A stretch of DNA of 64,000 bases from Lolium rigidum (Eukaryota; Streptophyta; Magnoliopsida; Poales; Poaceae). Location: NCBI RefSeq assembly GCF_022539505.1, contig NC_061514.1:253196124-253260123 (forward strand), in the 5' to 3' direction. The position numbers were made by a program, and so were the translations under genes. This document shows positions 12,089 to 22,845 of the stretch, one piece after another. Below the pieces are notes generated by a model. That model saw only the letters and a list, made by a program, of their open reading frames with translations, was not told where the DNA came from and made no database searches. How positions within the stretch are numbered: the stretch's first letter is position 1; the number at the start of each line of letters is the position of its first letter.

Positions 12089-13613
12089 TCCCTGTACTCA
12101 GTTAACCTGGAGCACAGTTTTTTCGATCACATTTCAGCAAGATGTCGCCGACAGTATGTCATTTTCTTGAGCTATCCACCCACACACGCGCGCACAAGGT
12201 TTAATATTGCCACTTCATGACGTTCTTAAGACGCGCAGTGCCGTCACTGACTTTGGTAATTATACACCTAAATTTCCAATTGGCATGGATCTCTGAATTA
12301 TCTAAACTATTTTTAAGCAAGAGGAGTGCGCCATTTGGGTTGAATTCGTCGAGGCGCATTATCCACCTCGAAGCATATGCATACACACCAAAGAATTCAT
12401 TACCAAACTATTGAAACTTTCAATAACTCGAAAAAAAAATCAGCATAAATTTGTTTTAAAATTATCACCACTTCAAGATGCTAATAGAATGGAAGGGAGA
12501 TAAAGACAAAAGGAGCCATGTTTGATATCTTTACTATTAAACTGGGGTTGGTCTCGTAGGGTCTTCGAGTTTTTCGTCTCCGGTGAAGAGCATTGGCAAC
12601 GATGAAAATAAAGGTTCTTCAGCCTCCCCTAGATCGGTGTTCTTCCCTGGAGAAGCATCGACGGGCTGGAGTTTAGAGTCGATCGTTAGTCATTATTTCT
12701 AGCCTGATAAGTGTTCGTCTACGACGGCGGCAGCTAGTGGAGAGGATGATGTCGCAGCGTATCGGTATCTCAAGTTCCGCCTCCGCCTGAAAAACTCAGC
12801 CAGATACGGCTATGTCAGCGAACTAGCAGAGTTGATCGGTGGACAACCCAACGTCTAGCCCGATTAGCGTTTATTTATTTCCAATTTCCTATCAAACTAG
12901 GATGACCACCAACCCAAGGCTTTTACCAGCATGCCATGCTGTACCGTGAAGCAAAGCCACATCTGGTCAATGTACATAGGCGAGCTCGTCGATGGGAAGG
13001 GACTAGCATTCATGAACCAAGCGGCGATGTCAACCCATATTATGTGGAAGCATATGTACCGAAACTCCGGAATAACATGTGGGCATCCAAACCATGCCCA
13101 CTGCCTCACCCCTATCGTCGACTACCTCACGCATCGCACTCCCCTCCTGCCTCGCCACGTGTCGGGCCCCACCGCATAGTTGCGTCCGCCCACGCTCTAG
13201 GTGTCTCCATCGGCTGCTGAGCCGTCAGGTGCTGCCTCCCAACCGAACTCATCTGGATTGAAGCTCTCCTTCATGAGCTTGGTGTCACATTGAAGGAAAG
13301 GTCACGTCTACGGTGTGATAATTTAGGTGCTACCTATTTATCTGAAATCCAGTATTTTATATTCGCACAAAACACATAGAAATTGATTTTCACTTTATTC
13401 GTGAACGACTGTTAGGTAAACATCTAGACATCAAGTTTATATCAAAAAAGGCACTTCCCAGTTATGAGTCTTCATGAATTTAGGCGTAATCGAAGATTTA
13501 GATTAAAGGAGGTTGTTAGACAACATGTAATACGTGTATGATACGGTATGGAGAAGTACTCCACACATATACATACCTCTCATGTATAAGCCACCGTATG
13601 GGCCTTTCCTACA
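12089..13613. other. Intergenic stretch without recognisable gene
   Basis: Small ORFs on both strands (for example 12931-13220) show no family signature. No clear repeat boundaries were found. It separates the LINE from the ankyrin gene and may contain upstream regulatory DNA. Confidence 0.5.
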
Positions 13614-13623
13614 CTATATAAAC
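13614..13623 (+). promoter_or_regulatory. Possible TATA box of the ankyrin gene
   Basis: CTATATAAAC lies about 380 bases before the chosen ATG at 14000. The region between contains AGCTATAGCG-like words (13670-13790) that could be a small inserted element and would lengthen the leader. This is the only good TATA candidate in the upstream kilobase. Confidence 0.4.
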
Positions 13624-13999
13624 ACGAACCACGAGATTCTAATAGGTTATCATTTCCACCACCTTAATACTAAATAGCTTGCTATCTCTTCGCTATAGCA
13701 TCACTATAGCGAATTCACATTACTCCCGCTAAAAGCATGTCCTTTTAGCGCTAGATACAGCTAATAGCTCGCTACCTCACCCTAAAGCGCTGCGAGTGCG
13801 CAACCAAACGCATCTTACGCAAACAAACGAAGCTTCAGACAAAGCGGAAATATATGAGTATATTTTACTTGACCTTGAACCGGGAGCCGACAGCCGAGTC
13901 GTCTCTCAGTCTCATGTGTCCTTAACAAATCTACCAACGTTGGGAACAAGCACCAGCACGAGGAAAACCACAGATCGGATCAGACCTGCCAAATCAATC

Positions 14000-14580
14000 A
14001 TGGCGGCCGTCCTCACTGCAGCAGTGGAGTTCGGCCCTGACCACAATATGACGCTTGACGCGGAGTTGTTGCAAGTGCTAACCGCCGGCGACAAGGTCCG
14101 CATGGAGGCGATGCTGAGCAATGGCCGCCAGCAGACCATTGGCCAGGTCGCGATAAACGTCCATGCCGTGGCACCGGCACCGGGCTGCTTTCTTCTAGGC
14201 GTGGCGAGCAACGGGAACACGGCGTTGCATCTTGTCGCCAGCCGCGGCCACGTCGAGCTCGCGACGCTTCTCTGCGAGAGGGCGCCGTCGCTGGTGGCCA
14301 CGCGCAACAGGTTCCTCGACACGCCGCTGCACTGCGCGGCCAAAGCTGGGCACAGGGATGTGGCGGCCATCCTCCTGTCGGCGCTGCGAGCCGGCGGGGC
14401 GGACGAGGAGGCCGCGCTGCTGGCGAGGAACCAGACGGGCGCCACCGCCTTGTACGAAGCCGTCCGGCACGGCCGTGCGGGCGTGGTGGATCTGCTAATG
14501 ACGGAGGTCCCTGACATGTCCTCGGTAGCGATCGACGGCGACGGGGGTGTCTCGCCTCTGTACCTGGCGGCGTCTACTAA
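14000..14580 (+). CDS. Ankyrin gene exon 1, first part
   Basis: Encodes the N-terminus and the first ankyrin repeats (NGNTALHLVASRGHVE, TPLHCAAKAGHRDVA, GATALYEAVRHG, VSPLYLAAS). It breaks off in codons Thr-Lys where the Harbinger element starts. The last three bases, TAA, are the duplicated target site. Confidence 0.85.
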
Positions 14581-14654
14581 GAGCATGTCTAACAGGCCCC
14601 GTATTTTTTCGCCCCGTATAACACGAGTAGAGGGCCCTGTATCCGGGTTTCGCC

Positions 14655-14765
14655 GGCCAAAACTCGGGCGAGCTAGCAGAGCCCGTATCCCCACCCCGTA
14701 AAACAGAATATTCTGTTTTACGGGGTGAGGATACGGGCTCTGCTAGCTCGCCCGAGTTTTTGGCC
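14655..14765. repeat. Near-perfect palindrome in the Harbinger left end
   Basis: Arms 14655-14709 and 14710-14765 are reverse complements with one mismatch (14691/14728) and one bulged base (14761). There is no spacer; the centre is CAGAATATTCTG. It would extrude as a hairpin of about 55 bp. Confidence 0.9.
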
Positions 14766-15103
14766 CTCAAAACGAGGTTTTTTGACAAATTGCATATTAG
14801 AACCAACACACCATTCACATAAAATAAATGTTTTACATCACACAATAATCGTCTTAATTATTACAATAATGTTTCTCGGAAATGTCAACAAATGTTCTAA
14901 TGGAAGAATTAAACAAATAACAAATGTTTCACACATACAACAAATAGGAAATGAATGTTTCACACATACAACAATGGGAAATGAATGTAAAAAATCATTG
15001 GCCATGCAACTGCCAATGGTGATCAATCAGATCTTGGGTGAGCTGGTGATGAGTCTCGGCATTTTCAATGCCTCGATGAGCTGCAAGAAAAGGTTCAAGC
15101 CGA

Positions 15104-16323
15104 TCAGGGGTTCCTCTCGGGCTGCACTCGGGTGCCAACATTGTCATAGAAACATGGCAAGTTTAAACCGCTTTCATCTTCAATGATCATGTTGTGAAGA
15201 ATCACACAACATGTCATGACATCAACAAGAGTTTCCTTGTCCCAAAACCTAGCAGGACCCCTAACAATTGCAAACCTTGCTTGAAGGACACCAAAAGCTC
15301 TCTCAATATCCTTGCGGCATGCCTCTTGATTTCTGGTGAAGCAAGCTTCCTTTCTTGTCAAAGGCCTGTCCTTTTTCTCTTTTATGGACTTGACAAGGGT
15401 TGCATAGTTAGGGTAAATACCATCTGTGAGATAGTACCCCATGGTGTACTCATTGTTCATAACTTTGTAGTTACAAGGTGGAGCATCACCCTTAACTAGT
15501 CTTTTAAACAAAGGGGATCTATTCAAGATGTTGATATCGTTGAGTGTCCCCGGCAATCCAAAAAAGCATGCCAAATCCATAAGTCTTGAGAGGCCACAGC
15601 TTCAAGAACAATGGTAGCATCACGGCTTTTGCCACAATACATGCCATGCCATGCTTTTGGACAATTTTTCCATGTCCAATGCATGCAATCCAAACTACCA
15701 AGCATCCCCGGCCACCCCCTCTTTTCATTGATCTCCATGAGCCTTTTTGTATCATCCTCATTTGGAGCTCGGAGATACTTCTCTCCATACAACTTGATCA
15801 CCATCTTGGCAAACATACGCACGCAATCCGTGGTTGTTTGCACACCAATGCGAAGGTACTCATCGGTATAATCTGCTGGTATACCGTATGCAATAACCCT
15901 CATGGCGGCAGAAATTTTTTGGTATGGGCTAAATCCCATGACTTGGGCAGCATTTCTTCTTTGCTTGAAATAATCGCAATTTGCCTCGCAATCTTTGACG
16001 ATTTTCTCGAACAAAGTCCTACGCATTCGGTACCGTCTACGGAAGAGGCGGGGAGGATAGGTCGGTACCTCGGCGAAGTAATCTTGCATCGGCTGCTCGT
16101 GGCCGAGCGCGGGGTTCCGCGGAATGCACATACGCCCCATCACGGATCCTTTCCGCCGATCCGGCAGCTTCATGCGGTCCTCCGTTTGCTTCAAGCCGAA
16201 GAGCAGCACCATCATCTCCGTGTCGTCGTCGTTGAGCAAATCGTCGATGTCGGAATCATCCGACGACGACCAATCGGTGGACGTCGCGTCCAAATCCGCC
16301 ATGTGCACATCCTCCGAAGCCAT
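15104..16323 (-). pseudogene. PIF/Harbinger transposase (DDE_Tnp_4), one frameshift
   Basis: The minus strand from ATG 16323 encodes an acidic N-terminus (SSSDDSDIDDLLNDDDTEMM), then family blocks including FRRRYRMRRTLFEKIV and RVIAYGIPADYTDEYLRIG. The catalytic regions are GSLDCMHWTWKNCPKAWHG (first Asp), LPGTLNDINIL (second Asp) and ERAFGVLQARFAIV (Glu). The frame changes near 15560, where a run of six T (minus strand) would need seven to keep the frame through HAFFGLPGT. A one-base homopolymer deletion or a sequencing error explains it. The rest is open, so the copy is young. The protein cuts and pastes the element at its terminal repeats. Confidence 0.9.
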
Positions 16324-16846
16324 CTACCACGGTGTACCATACATCAGCCCCAAATCCGACCAATTTACCGGCGGCAACGAAGAAGAACGCGGCGGAATAC
16401 TCAGCGAGGTGCGGCGGAGGTGCGGCGGGCGTGTGGCGGTGCGGACGGACGCGGAACTTCGGCGGGGGTGCGGCGGAGGTGCGGCGGGCGTCGAAGAACC
16501 TCGACGAGGCTGGGCGGACGGCGGAGGGGCACGGGTGGCGGCGGATCTGACGGATTGCGGCGGCGGCGCGCGGGTGGCGGCGGCGGCGCGCGGGGGAAAA
16601 CGGGTGGGGGGAACTGAAATGTCCGCGCGCGCTTTCGGAATTGGGATGCTGGCTTCGCCCACTATCCCCGCTCCCACCCCGCACAAGTAGGGGGCGAGGA
16701 CCCGCCCCGTACTCGAAAACAGCAAAAAACGATTCGGGGGCCGTTTTTACGGGGCGTGCTAGACGGCCGGGTAGACGCGAAACCCTCAAACCGGCGGTTA
16801 TTATACGGATTTGCCCCTTTTACGGGGTCTGTTAGACCTGCTCTAA

Positions 16847-16965
16847 GTCGGTACAGATGGTCCGCCATCTGCTACGACCGTCGCGGAATGGAACACCGTC
16901 GCCGGCGTCGTTTTCTGGTCCGGAGGGACGGACCGCTTTGCATGTCGCGGCGACTGCTGGCAAAG
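16847..16965 (+). CDS. Ankyrin gene exon 1, second part
   Basis: Resumes in the same frame after the TAA duplication and encodes a further ankyrin repeat (EGRTALHVAATAGK). It ends at CAAAG followed by GTACGT, a good donor site, leaving one base of a split codon. Confidence 0.8.
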
Positions 16966-17299
16966 GTACGTCGACTGACAAAAACCACAGCAGAATACTA
17001 CCAGAAGGTACTTGTTCGGCTCTTTCTTTTGTTGCGATTCGGTACTTGTTCGACATTGTTATCTTGTTTGTTCACTTGACAGTTGACAAAAAGATTTTCA
17101 GCTTTTTTAGTTATGGGTGTGACTAATTCTTAGTTCACTCGGAACTAAGTTAGTTCTTAGTCACATGACGTCAAATCTTAGTTGCAATGCACGTTTCAAC
17201 TCATCGTTAGTATGAATGTTAGTATGAATCAGGAAACAAATCTAACGCTCTATTTTTAGTTGGAACTGAAAACTTGTAAGAGCAGTTGCAACCCGGAAA

Positions 17300-17660
17300 T
17301 GCACTTTTGATCCTAGGTGTAGATGCTCCCTTTATTCAAAAAACTAAAATGTTAGAAAATTTGGGAACAAAATTTGGCTCATATTGCTCACTTGCACTTT
17401 CATATGAAACCGATATTTTTCATGGTCTATGCAAAAAGACAAACAAATACCTCTCAAAATGCCTTATTTTAGCACCGGATTTTGTCTTTTTTGCACAAGC
17501 CACGCAACAATTCGGTTTTTCATGAAATGACTTTGTGAACATGTACAATGTAGAGATGTATGCTCAACATTTTCTTTTGAAATATTTTGACATTATTTAA
17601 TATGTTTAAAATACATTTTAAATATACGGAGCATATGCACCCAGGAGCAAAAAAAACCCT
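17300..17660. repeat. Possible MITE in ankyrin intron 1
   Basis: An inverted pair, TGATCCTAGGTGTAGATGCTCC on the left (17308-17329) and the reverse complement of GGAGCATATGCACCCAGGAGCA on the right (17628-17649), bounds AT-rich DNA. It looks like a small non-autonomous DNA transposon; no clean target duplication was identified. Confidence 0.45.
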
Positions 17661-17813
17661 ATCCATTGCAACCTAACTTGCAACTCAAGTAATCACGATG
17701 CAAATCTGATGGTATAGGATTTGAGAACTAGAACTATCAAAGCCCTTTAGTTCAGTAATAAATTTTTACATGTGCTCTTTCACCTGCTGACAAGCTGTCG
17801 AATCTTCAAGCAG

Positions 17814-18364
17814 AAATAGTTCAAGCAATACTGGGCTGGGAGCCAAAAGGTCCAACCTTGCTGACCAGAGTTGATTCATCAGGAAGAACGCCTCTCCATT
17901 TTGCAGCATTTTACGGAGCACTTGATATCGTGAAGCTCTTCCTGGATGATCATGCTTCCCTCAGGCTAGCTACCATTTCTGATAACGACGGATCATTTCC
18001 TGTCCATACTGCGGCTATGGTGGGGGAAACAAGAACCGTCTATGAGCTCATAAAGAGATGCCCCAACTATTATGAACTGGTTGATAATAAAGGAAGAAAC
18101 CTTCTCCATCGTGCTGTCGAGCATGGTCAGGACAGTGTGGTCCGCCACATTTGCCAAAATGACAAGTTAGCCATGCTGTTGAATGCCACGGATTCGGAAG
18201 GAAATACACCGCTCCATCTTGCTGTTCAAGGTGGATACCCTGGGATTGTAAGTTTACTATTGGCGACACTAAGTGTGGACATGGGCATTACCAACAAGGA
18301 CGGTCTAACTGCTAGAGATCTTTCTCGCCTTGCAAGAGCACACGGACGGATTTACTATTTCCTG
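17814..18364 (+). CDS. Ankyrin gene exon 2
   Basis: Encodes the central ankyrin repeats (SGRTPLHFAAFYGALDIV, GSFPVHTAAMVGETRTV, GRNLLHRAVEHGQDSVV, GNTPLHLAVQGGYPGIV). The acceptor is AAGCAG: cutting after AAG or after CAG both keep the frame, so the start is 17811 or 17814. The donor is CCTG followed by GTAAAT, phase 0. Confidence 0.85.
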
Positions 18365-18686
18365 GTAAATATATCTTCTCTTAACTCCGTGATATACAAC
18401 ATCCTCATACATACATGTTTTTTTGCGAACACACTATAATCAAAGATGCTCACACGTACGCACACACACTCACCCCATGTTTTGCCTACTATTTGGTCAT
18501 ACTTTCGCTCCTCAACCTTTCAAGCCAGTTACATTTTGTGTCTCCGCTCACTGAAACGGTATAAGTATTGCCATGAAATTTATATTCAAGCTGCGATGAA
18601 AGACGCACACGGTTGTGTGCACAGTCTCCTACCCCTCTAGCGCCACAAAAGTCGATAGCATGCATGACTTCTCATTTACTCTGTCA

Positions 18687-19023
18687 GGGCCTATCTGGTT
18701 CAAAGAATTTTTATAGGATTTTAATCCATATATATTTTTTTAGAGTCTATTTGGATCAAAGAAATGAATCCTGCAAAGAAATTATGAATTTCTATCGTAA
18801 GCTACAATCCTATTATAGCATTTTAGCAGAGGTGAAACCTATTGAGAAAAAATCTCCATGTCTATAACAACTATGACATGTACTCAATCCAATTTTCTGC
18901 GGTTTTCCTACGGAGCAAGCAATTTTTTTATATTGATTCATGCGTTTTAAATTCATGTGAGATTTCTCAAATGTCACGATATTCTATCCCGTGTTTTTCA
19001 AATCTCGCCAACCAAAAGAGCCC
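18687..19023. repeat. Possible hAT-like MITE in ankyrin intron 2
   Basis: Begins GGGCCTATCTGGTTCAAAG and ends CCAACCAAAAGAGCCCC, imperfect inverted termini of the GGGCCTGTTTGGTT type common in grass introns. The flanks show no exact target duplication, so the ends are approximate. Confidence 0.5.
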
Positions 19024-19207
19024 CCGGCCTGCTATGCTCTGCGGCTCGCAGAGAGTACTCTCACAGATTAGCCAGCCATAGAGAAAATCTAGGTGATATA
19101 AAAAAAAACAGTGCTGTAAATCAGTATACTTAAAAGACTAGTCATGCACTTCTTCCTATCCAGATACTTAAAACCGCACTCAAAAGCTAGTATTCTTTTG
19201 TCCACAG

Positions 19208-19957
19208 GATCCGTGTGTCATTGCGTCAGACTGTCTGTATTGGTTGAGAGCACCAAGTACTCTAGATGGCGTTCTTCGTTTCTACGAGAAGCCCGCCGAA
19301 GAGGACGCCCCGGCGGAAGGAGATGACATGACAAAAAGCGGGACAATTGCATCTGTTCTCATCGCCACCGTGGCTTTCGCGGCAGCCTTCACCGTACCCG
19401 GGGGTTTCGTCGCCGACGACCACGCTCATGCGGGGACGGCAGTACTGGCGAGACGTTTCGCGTTCAGAGCATTCGTGGTGTCAGACACCGTAGCATTCGT
19501 CTGCTCCATCGTCGCCACCTGCTTCCACATCTATGGCAGTGCACGTGAGATTCCACACGGCCACCGTCGCTGGTACAACTTGCTGGCGTCTGGGCTGGTG
19601 CCCGTGGGATCGCAGTTTATGATTGCTGCATTTGCATTTGGGTTTCACCTCGTCCTTGGTTCAGTCAACCGCTGGCTCATCGTCTTCATGTACATCTTCT
19701 CCTTAGCTTCAGTGCTCTTCTGCTTCCCTGGCATCTGGGTGCCGCTGCGTCTTGGGCTGGGAAAGGTGGTGTGGCGTCGAGCCGGATGGAGAGGACTTGT
19801 CAACATATACGAGCGCCCGTCAAGCCTGTCGCAGTTCTTGTTTCTTTTCAGGAGGAGCTTTCTGTTCGTAAATTTTAGACGCCCATTGTTCGTTCTCCTC
19901 ATCTCCGCTACGTTCGTTGTCGTCATAGTGCTTAGTATTGCCTTGCCAAACTACTAA
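19208..19957 (+). CDS. Ankyrin gene exon 3 (PGG domain)
   Basis: Follows the acceptor TCCACAG in phase 0 and ends at TAA 19955-19957. It encodes TKSGTIASVLIATVAFAAAF followed by TVPGGF, the PGG signature, then three more hydrophobic segments and a basic loop before the short tail. Confidence 0.88.
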   Translation, partial: DPCVIASDCLYWLRAPSTLDGVLRFYEKPAEEDAPAEGDDMTKSGTIASVLIATVAFAAAFTVPGGFVADDHAHAGTAVLARRFAFRAFVVSDTVAFVCSIVATCFHIYGSAREIPHGHRRWYNLLASGLVPVGSQFMIAAFAFGFHLVLGSVNRWLIVFMYIFSLASVLFCFPGIWVPLRLGLGKVVWRRAGWRGLVNIYERPSSLSQFLFLFRRSFLFVNFRRPLFVLLISATFVVVIVLSIALPNY

Positions 19958-20342
19958 AGTTATACTTTACCAGCTATTCGTGTGGATAATATGCCACCCG
20001 GCATACGCATCCTTTGGAGTGGCTGAAATCTAATATTGTTGTACATACTCCGTCTCTATTTATATGGAGTTCTTGTTCACATGATTTATCTTTGACTGTG
20101 AAGTCGATAAATATTACATACACGATACACCTAACATATATTTTCTATAATTTATACCATTGAGCAGAAACAACAAATGTGGCTCCTCAAGCCTTGGAGC
20201 ATCTCCATCAGAGAATATAAACTTATTTTTGAAAAATCAATAACGGCATTTTGAATGTTTCAAAAAATTCTGAAAAATCCGTAGCTGTCAATAACGATGT
20301 ATTATATCAACGTGCAAAATCTCAAGCCTTGGAGCATCTCCA
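19958..20342. other. 3' flank of the ankyrin gene with a 26-bp direct repeat
   Basis: AT-rich DNA that should include the 3' UTR. A 26-bp sequence (CTCAAGCCTTGGAGCATCTC and the six bases after it) occurs at 20186-20211 and again from 20321 to 20346, 135 bases apart. GAGCATCTCC is typical of grass DNA-transposon ends, so the second copy may be the edge of an element holding the next gene. Confidence 0.5.
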
Positions 20343-21400
20343 TCAGGAGTAGAACATATTCCCAAAAGGTAGTTTTTGGGAGTGGAGAGAGAAATATATT
20401 GGAAGTTCATGTTGTTCAATTGGAGTAAAACGGCTTCCTAAATTCAATTTGGCTACAAACACAACTATTCCAAAGCACGGGAAGAAACATAGCATTGCTA
20501 TTACAATCTTGACTAAGATCACAATTGCACCAAATACATATTGAATGAATTTTCTTTCTCTATGGCATGTATTTTTTATTCTCCTCATCTTCAACCTTTT
20601 TTTGTTCGCCTTGTTCTTGTAGTCATCAACAATGTAGACGATATACAACTTCAATTGCGTATTTTGATCTTCTTCTTCTTATCTTATTCAATGTTTTTGA
20701 TCGACTCCTCTATCTTCTGCGACTTTTCATGAGCTAGCTCGAGCTCATCTTCCAACTTCTTCTTCTGGTTGATTGTGAAGTTTAAATCTTGTAAGATATC
20801 CATCTTGCCTTCTTCACAATGCTTCAACAAGGATTGCCAGCCGCGAGCACCACACGCCTCACACATTGTATCCTATAATTTTGAAAAATTAGATCAAATT
20901 GGTTCAATTTGGGGAAAAAGTCCCCAAATCGGTAAACCCTATGTACTTACCACGTCGGTGATGTAGCTGATGCTAGTGGTGAATCCGGTTATGGTGCTGT
21001 CTGCTCTCATGGACCACGTCACCATGAAGGAGGCCACCGCGGGCTCAAGTTCAGCGATGACACTTAGGGGAATAGCAACGCCGACAACGACACAGAGGAG
21101 ATGAGGACGGAGACGGGGGAGGGGGGCAAGGATGTCGTCTAGCCGCTCATGGGAGGCCACATGGCCACCAGATAGGTCCAACAAAGCTCCGCTCACTTCT
21201 AGCGGCAACAATGACGAATCCATCCTGGCGGCCACTCTCTCACAGAATAGGGCCAACTGAGGTTTGGTGGAGGTGTGGGGCGGCGGCGGACGTGGTGGGT
21301 GACGTGCGACGAGTTTGAGGGCTGGCGGAAGACGACGCCACTGGGTTGGCAGTGATGAAGCAGGAGGAGGGGATTCAGCCCTAACGGTTCCAGATTTCAT
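20343..21400 (-). pseudogene. Unrecognised small gene: proline-rich N-terminus, coiled coil, C-terminal membrane segment
   Basis: Minus-strand coding segments chain together. Exon 1 (21400 or ATG 21222, to about 20949) ends at a good donor, GACGTG followed by GTAAGT. Exon 2 follows an acceptor ATTATAG at about 20873 and encodes CEACGARGWQSLLKH and a lysine/glutamate-rich coiled coil. After a frameshift near 20680 the frame continues as DQNTQLKLYIVYIVDDYKNK and a hydrophobic segment (VFGAIVILVKIVIAMLCFFP). Charged coil plus C-terminal anchor resembles grass proteins often annotated as uncharacterised and multiplied by transposons. GAGCATCTCC-like ends flank it (20331; about 21585), so it may be transposon-borne. 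No function is assigned. Confidence 0.45.
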
Positions 21401-21859
21401 GTGTGGCCTTTTGTGACTGAGAAAATGGAGGAGTATATGTAAGGAGAGAGGAGGGACTTTTTCTCCCTCAAAAAAATATTAGTGATTAGGTTCTGTTTTG
21501 GGATTCTGCTGGAGCCTATTTTTAGCCACTTTTGGAAGTGTTGTAGTTTCTAGGATTGGGAGAAAATTTACTTTTTTCTCGTGGAGATGTTGTTGTAACC
21601 TTATATTTTGGGCCACACAAATTTGCACTTTTCACTACTTGATAATCGCGGACTCTTTTTTTTTTTGAGAAAGTTCACACTTTTCTTCATGTTTGAACAA
21701 CATTTCATCTACATCTACAATTTTTTCAGATCTTTTAGGAACTTTGAAATGTTTCGAAAAAAAATGAGCTGCATGTAGCTTAGGCCATAAAACGCCACAT
21801 CATAGAGATATTTTTAAATACAATTTAGTAGCATATTTATTTTACATGCTCATCATAAG

Positions 21860-22620
21860 TGGATTTGGAAAGATTTCTTGACCCGGATAATTAAAAAAAT
21901 GGTTGGGGTCTCATGTGTTCCTTTTGTCTTCAAAATGAGACTGCTAGGCACTTGTTATTTGAGTTCCCGAATCCATGGTTAGTGTAGTGTATTTTGGGGA
22001 AGATTGTGGGGACTTTCCTGTGTGGCAAAGTTTTGCTTGGTTTTATCGCTTTTACCTGAAAGGGAGAAAAGTTTCATATGTTTCTCCTTGCTGTGTTTTG
22101 TTAGGGGATTTGGAATATTAGTAAAAAAAATATTTTTCAGCATATTGTTCTCCGTTCTCCTATAGTGATGACATTTTTGGTATGTTCCTTCTTACACATT
22201 TGGGCAGGTTTGTATGGGAGTGAGGATGGTGACAGGATCAAGAAGGGAGCTGATAAAATGTTGCATCAAGTGTCTGCACCTCATTTAGGCTCCAGCTTGG
22301 TGTCATCGTCTCTCGCTCCACCCGCAAGGAATGGGATGTTGATGATCACAAACAGTGTCTCTTGATCGAAGAAAAGATGATCTGTGTGTTTTGGATGGTG
22401 TTGGTTGTTGTTTGTGTGGTTGGATATTGTACTTTGGTTGTCCAGGTGTTTCAGTCCGTGATGCTTTTGGCTACGTGGACCAGTGGTGTTTGTCTCTTAG
22501 CTTCGCTTTCGATGCCGAGATCATGCAGCGAGTTTTTCTACCATATAACCTGAGGTTTATTATGTTCCTTCCTTTTCCTTATTCCTACACTACATTTGCT
22601 GGTTGTGAAGCCTAAATCTT
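21860..22620 (+). mobile_element. LINE 3' fragment (LINE-3)
   Basis: The plus strand reads, with stops, as the zf-RVT end of an L1-type ORF2: MCSFCLQNETARHLLFEFP at about 21912-21970 (the last Cys of the finger is Phe), then WNISKKNIFQHIVLRSPIV, WAGLYGSEDGDRIKKGADKM and a LINE-like 3' UTR. The upstream enzymatic domains are missing and no poly-A or target duplication was found. Confidence 0.6.
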
Positions 22621-22834
22621 TTATTTTCGCTACGCAAATTATGGAACAAAGAGTTGGAAAAAATATATTAATTTTGCAGCACATAATCCTCATTCTACTC
22701 CAGTAAATGATCAAAATTAAATATATTTACTATTAAATTGAAATCGGATGTGATGGTTGGCGATGGTTCGTCCAAGTTTGTTAGAAAACAATACGAATCC
22801 TTGTCTGGTATGAATCTGTTAAAAAGGTGGTCAT
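22621..22834. other. AT-rich spacer between two LINE remnants
   Basis: About 210 bases without ORFs or recognisable repeats. It forms the left flank of the LINE-F insertion site. Confidence 0.4.
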
Positions 22835-22845
22835 AAAAAAATCTG

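Larger units (their letters stand above)
14581..16843 (-). mobile_element. PIF/Harbinger DNA transposon in exon 1 of the ankyrin gene
   Basis: The 2263-bp element has imperfect terminal inverted repeats (GAGCATGTCTAACAGGCCCC on the left; GAGCAGGTCTAACAGACCCC as the reverse complement of the right end). It is flanked by TAA on both sides (14578-14580, 16844-16846), the 3-bp target typical of PIF/Harbinger. It contains a transposase on the minus strand with one frameshift. The Myb-like second protein of complete Harbinger elements was not found, so mobility would need help in trans. Subterminal regions are GC-rich (16400-16620). Confidence 0.92.
14000..19957 (+). pseudogene. Ankyrin-repeat/PGG-domain membrane protein (ACD6-like), interrupted by a transposon
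   Basis: Three exons: 14000-14580 plus 16847-16965 (exon 1, split by a Harbinger element), 17814-18364 and 19208-19957. Without the insert the exons sum to 2001 bases, exactly 667 codons including the stop, with GT-AG introns, so the model is coherent. The N-terminal two thirds has ankyrin repeats (GNTALHLVASRGHVELATLL, DTPLHCAAKAGHRDVAAILL, GRTPLHFAAFYGALDIVKLF, GNTPLHLAVQGGYPGIVSLL). The C-terminus is a PGG domain (ATVAFAAAFTVPGG) with about four membrane segments. The family includes Arabidopsis ACD6, plasma-membrane proteins linked to immunity and salicylate signalling; that role is inferred here. ATG 14000 was chosen because family members start near MAAVLTAA, although the frame is open upstream to 13796. 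As assembled, translation would run into the transposon. Confidence 0.85.

Noticed and set aside
15586..16617. 343-aa plus-strand ORF opposite the Harbinger transposase
   Set aside because: Antisense shadow; ends in low-complexity Gly/Arg repeats from the GC-rich subterminal region.
16256..16789. 177-aa minus-strand ORF considered as the Myb-like second Harbinger protein
   Set aside because: No Myb/SANT pattern; composition follows the GC-rich repeats.
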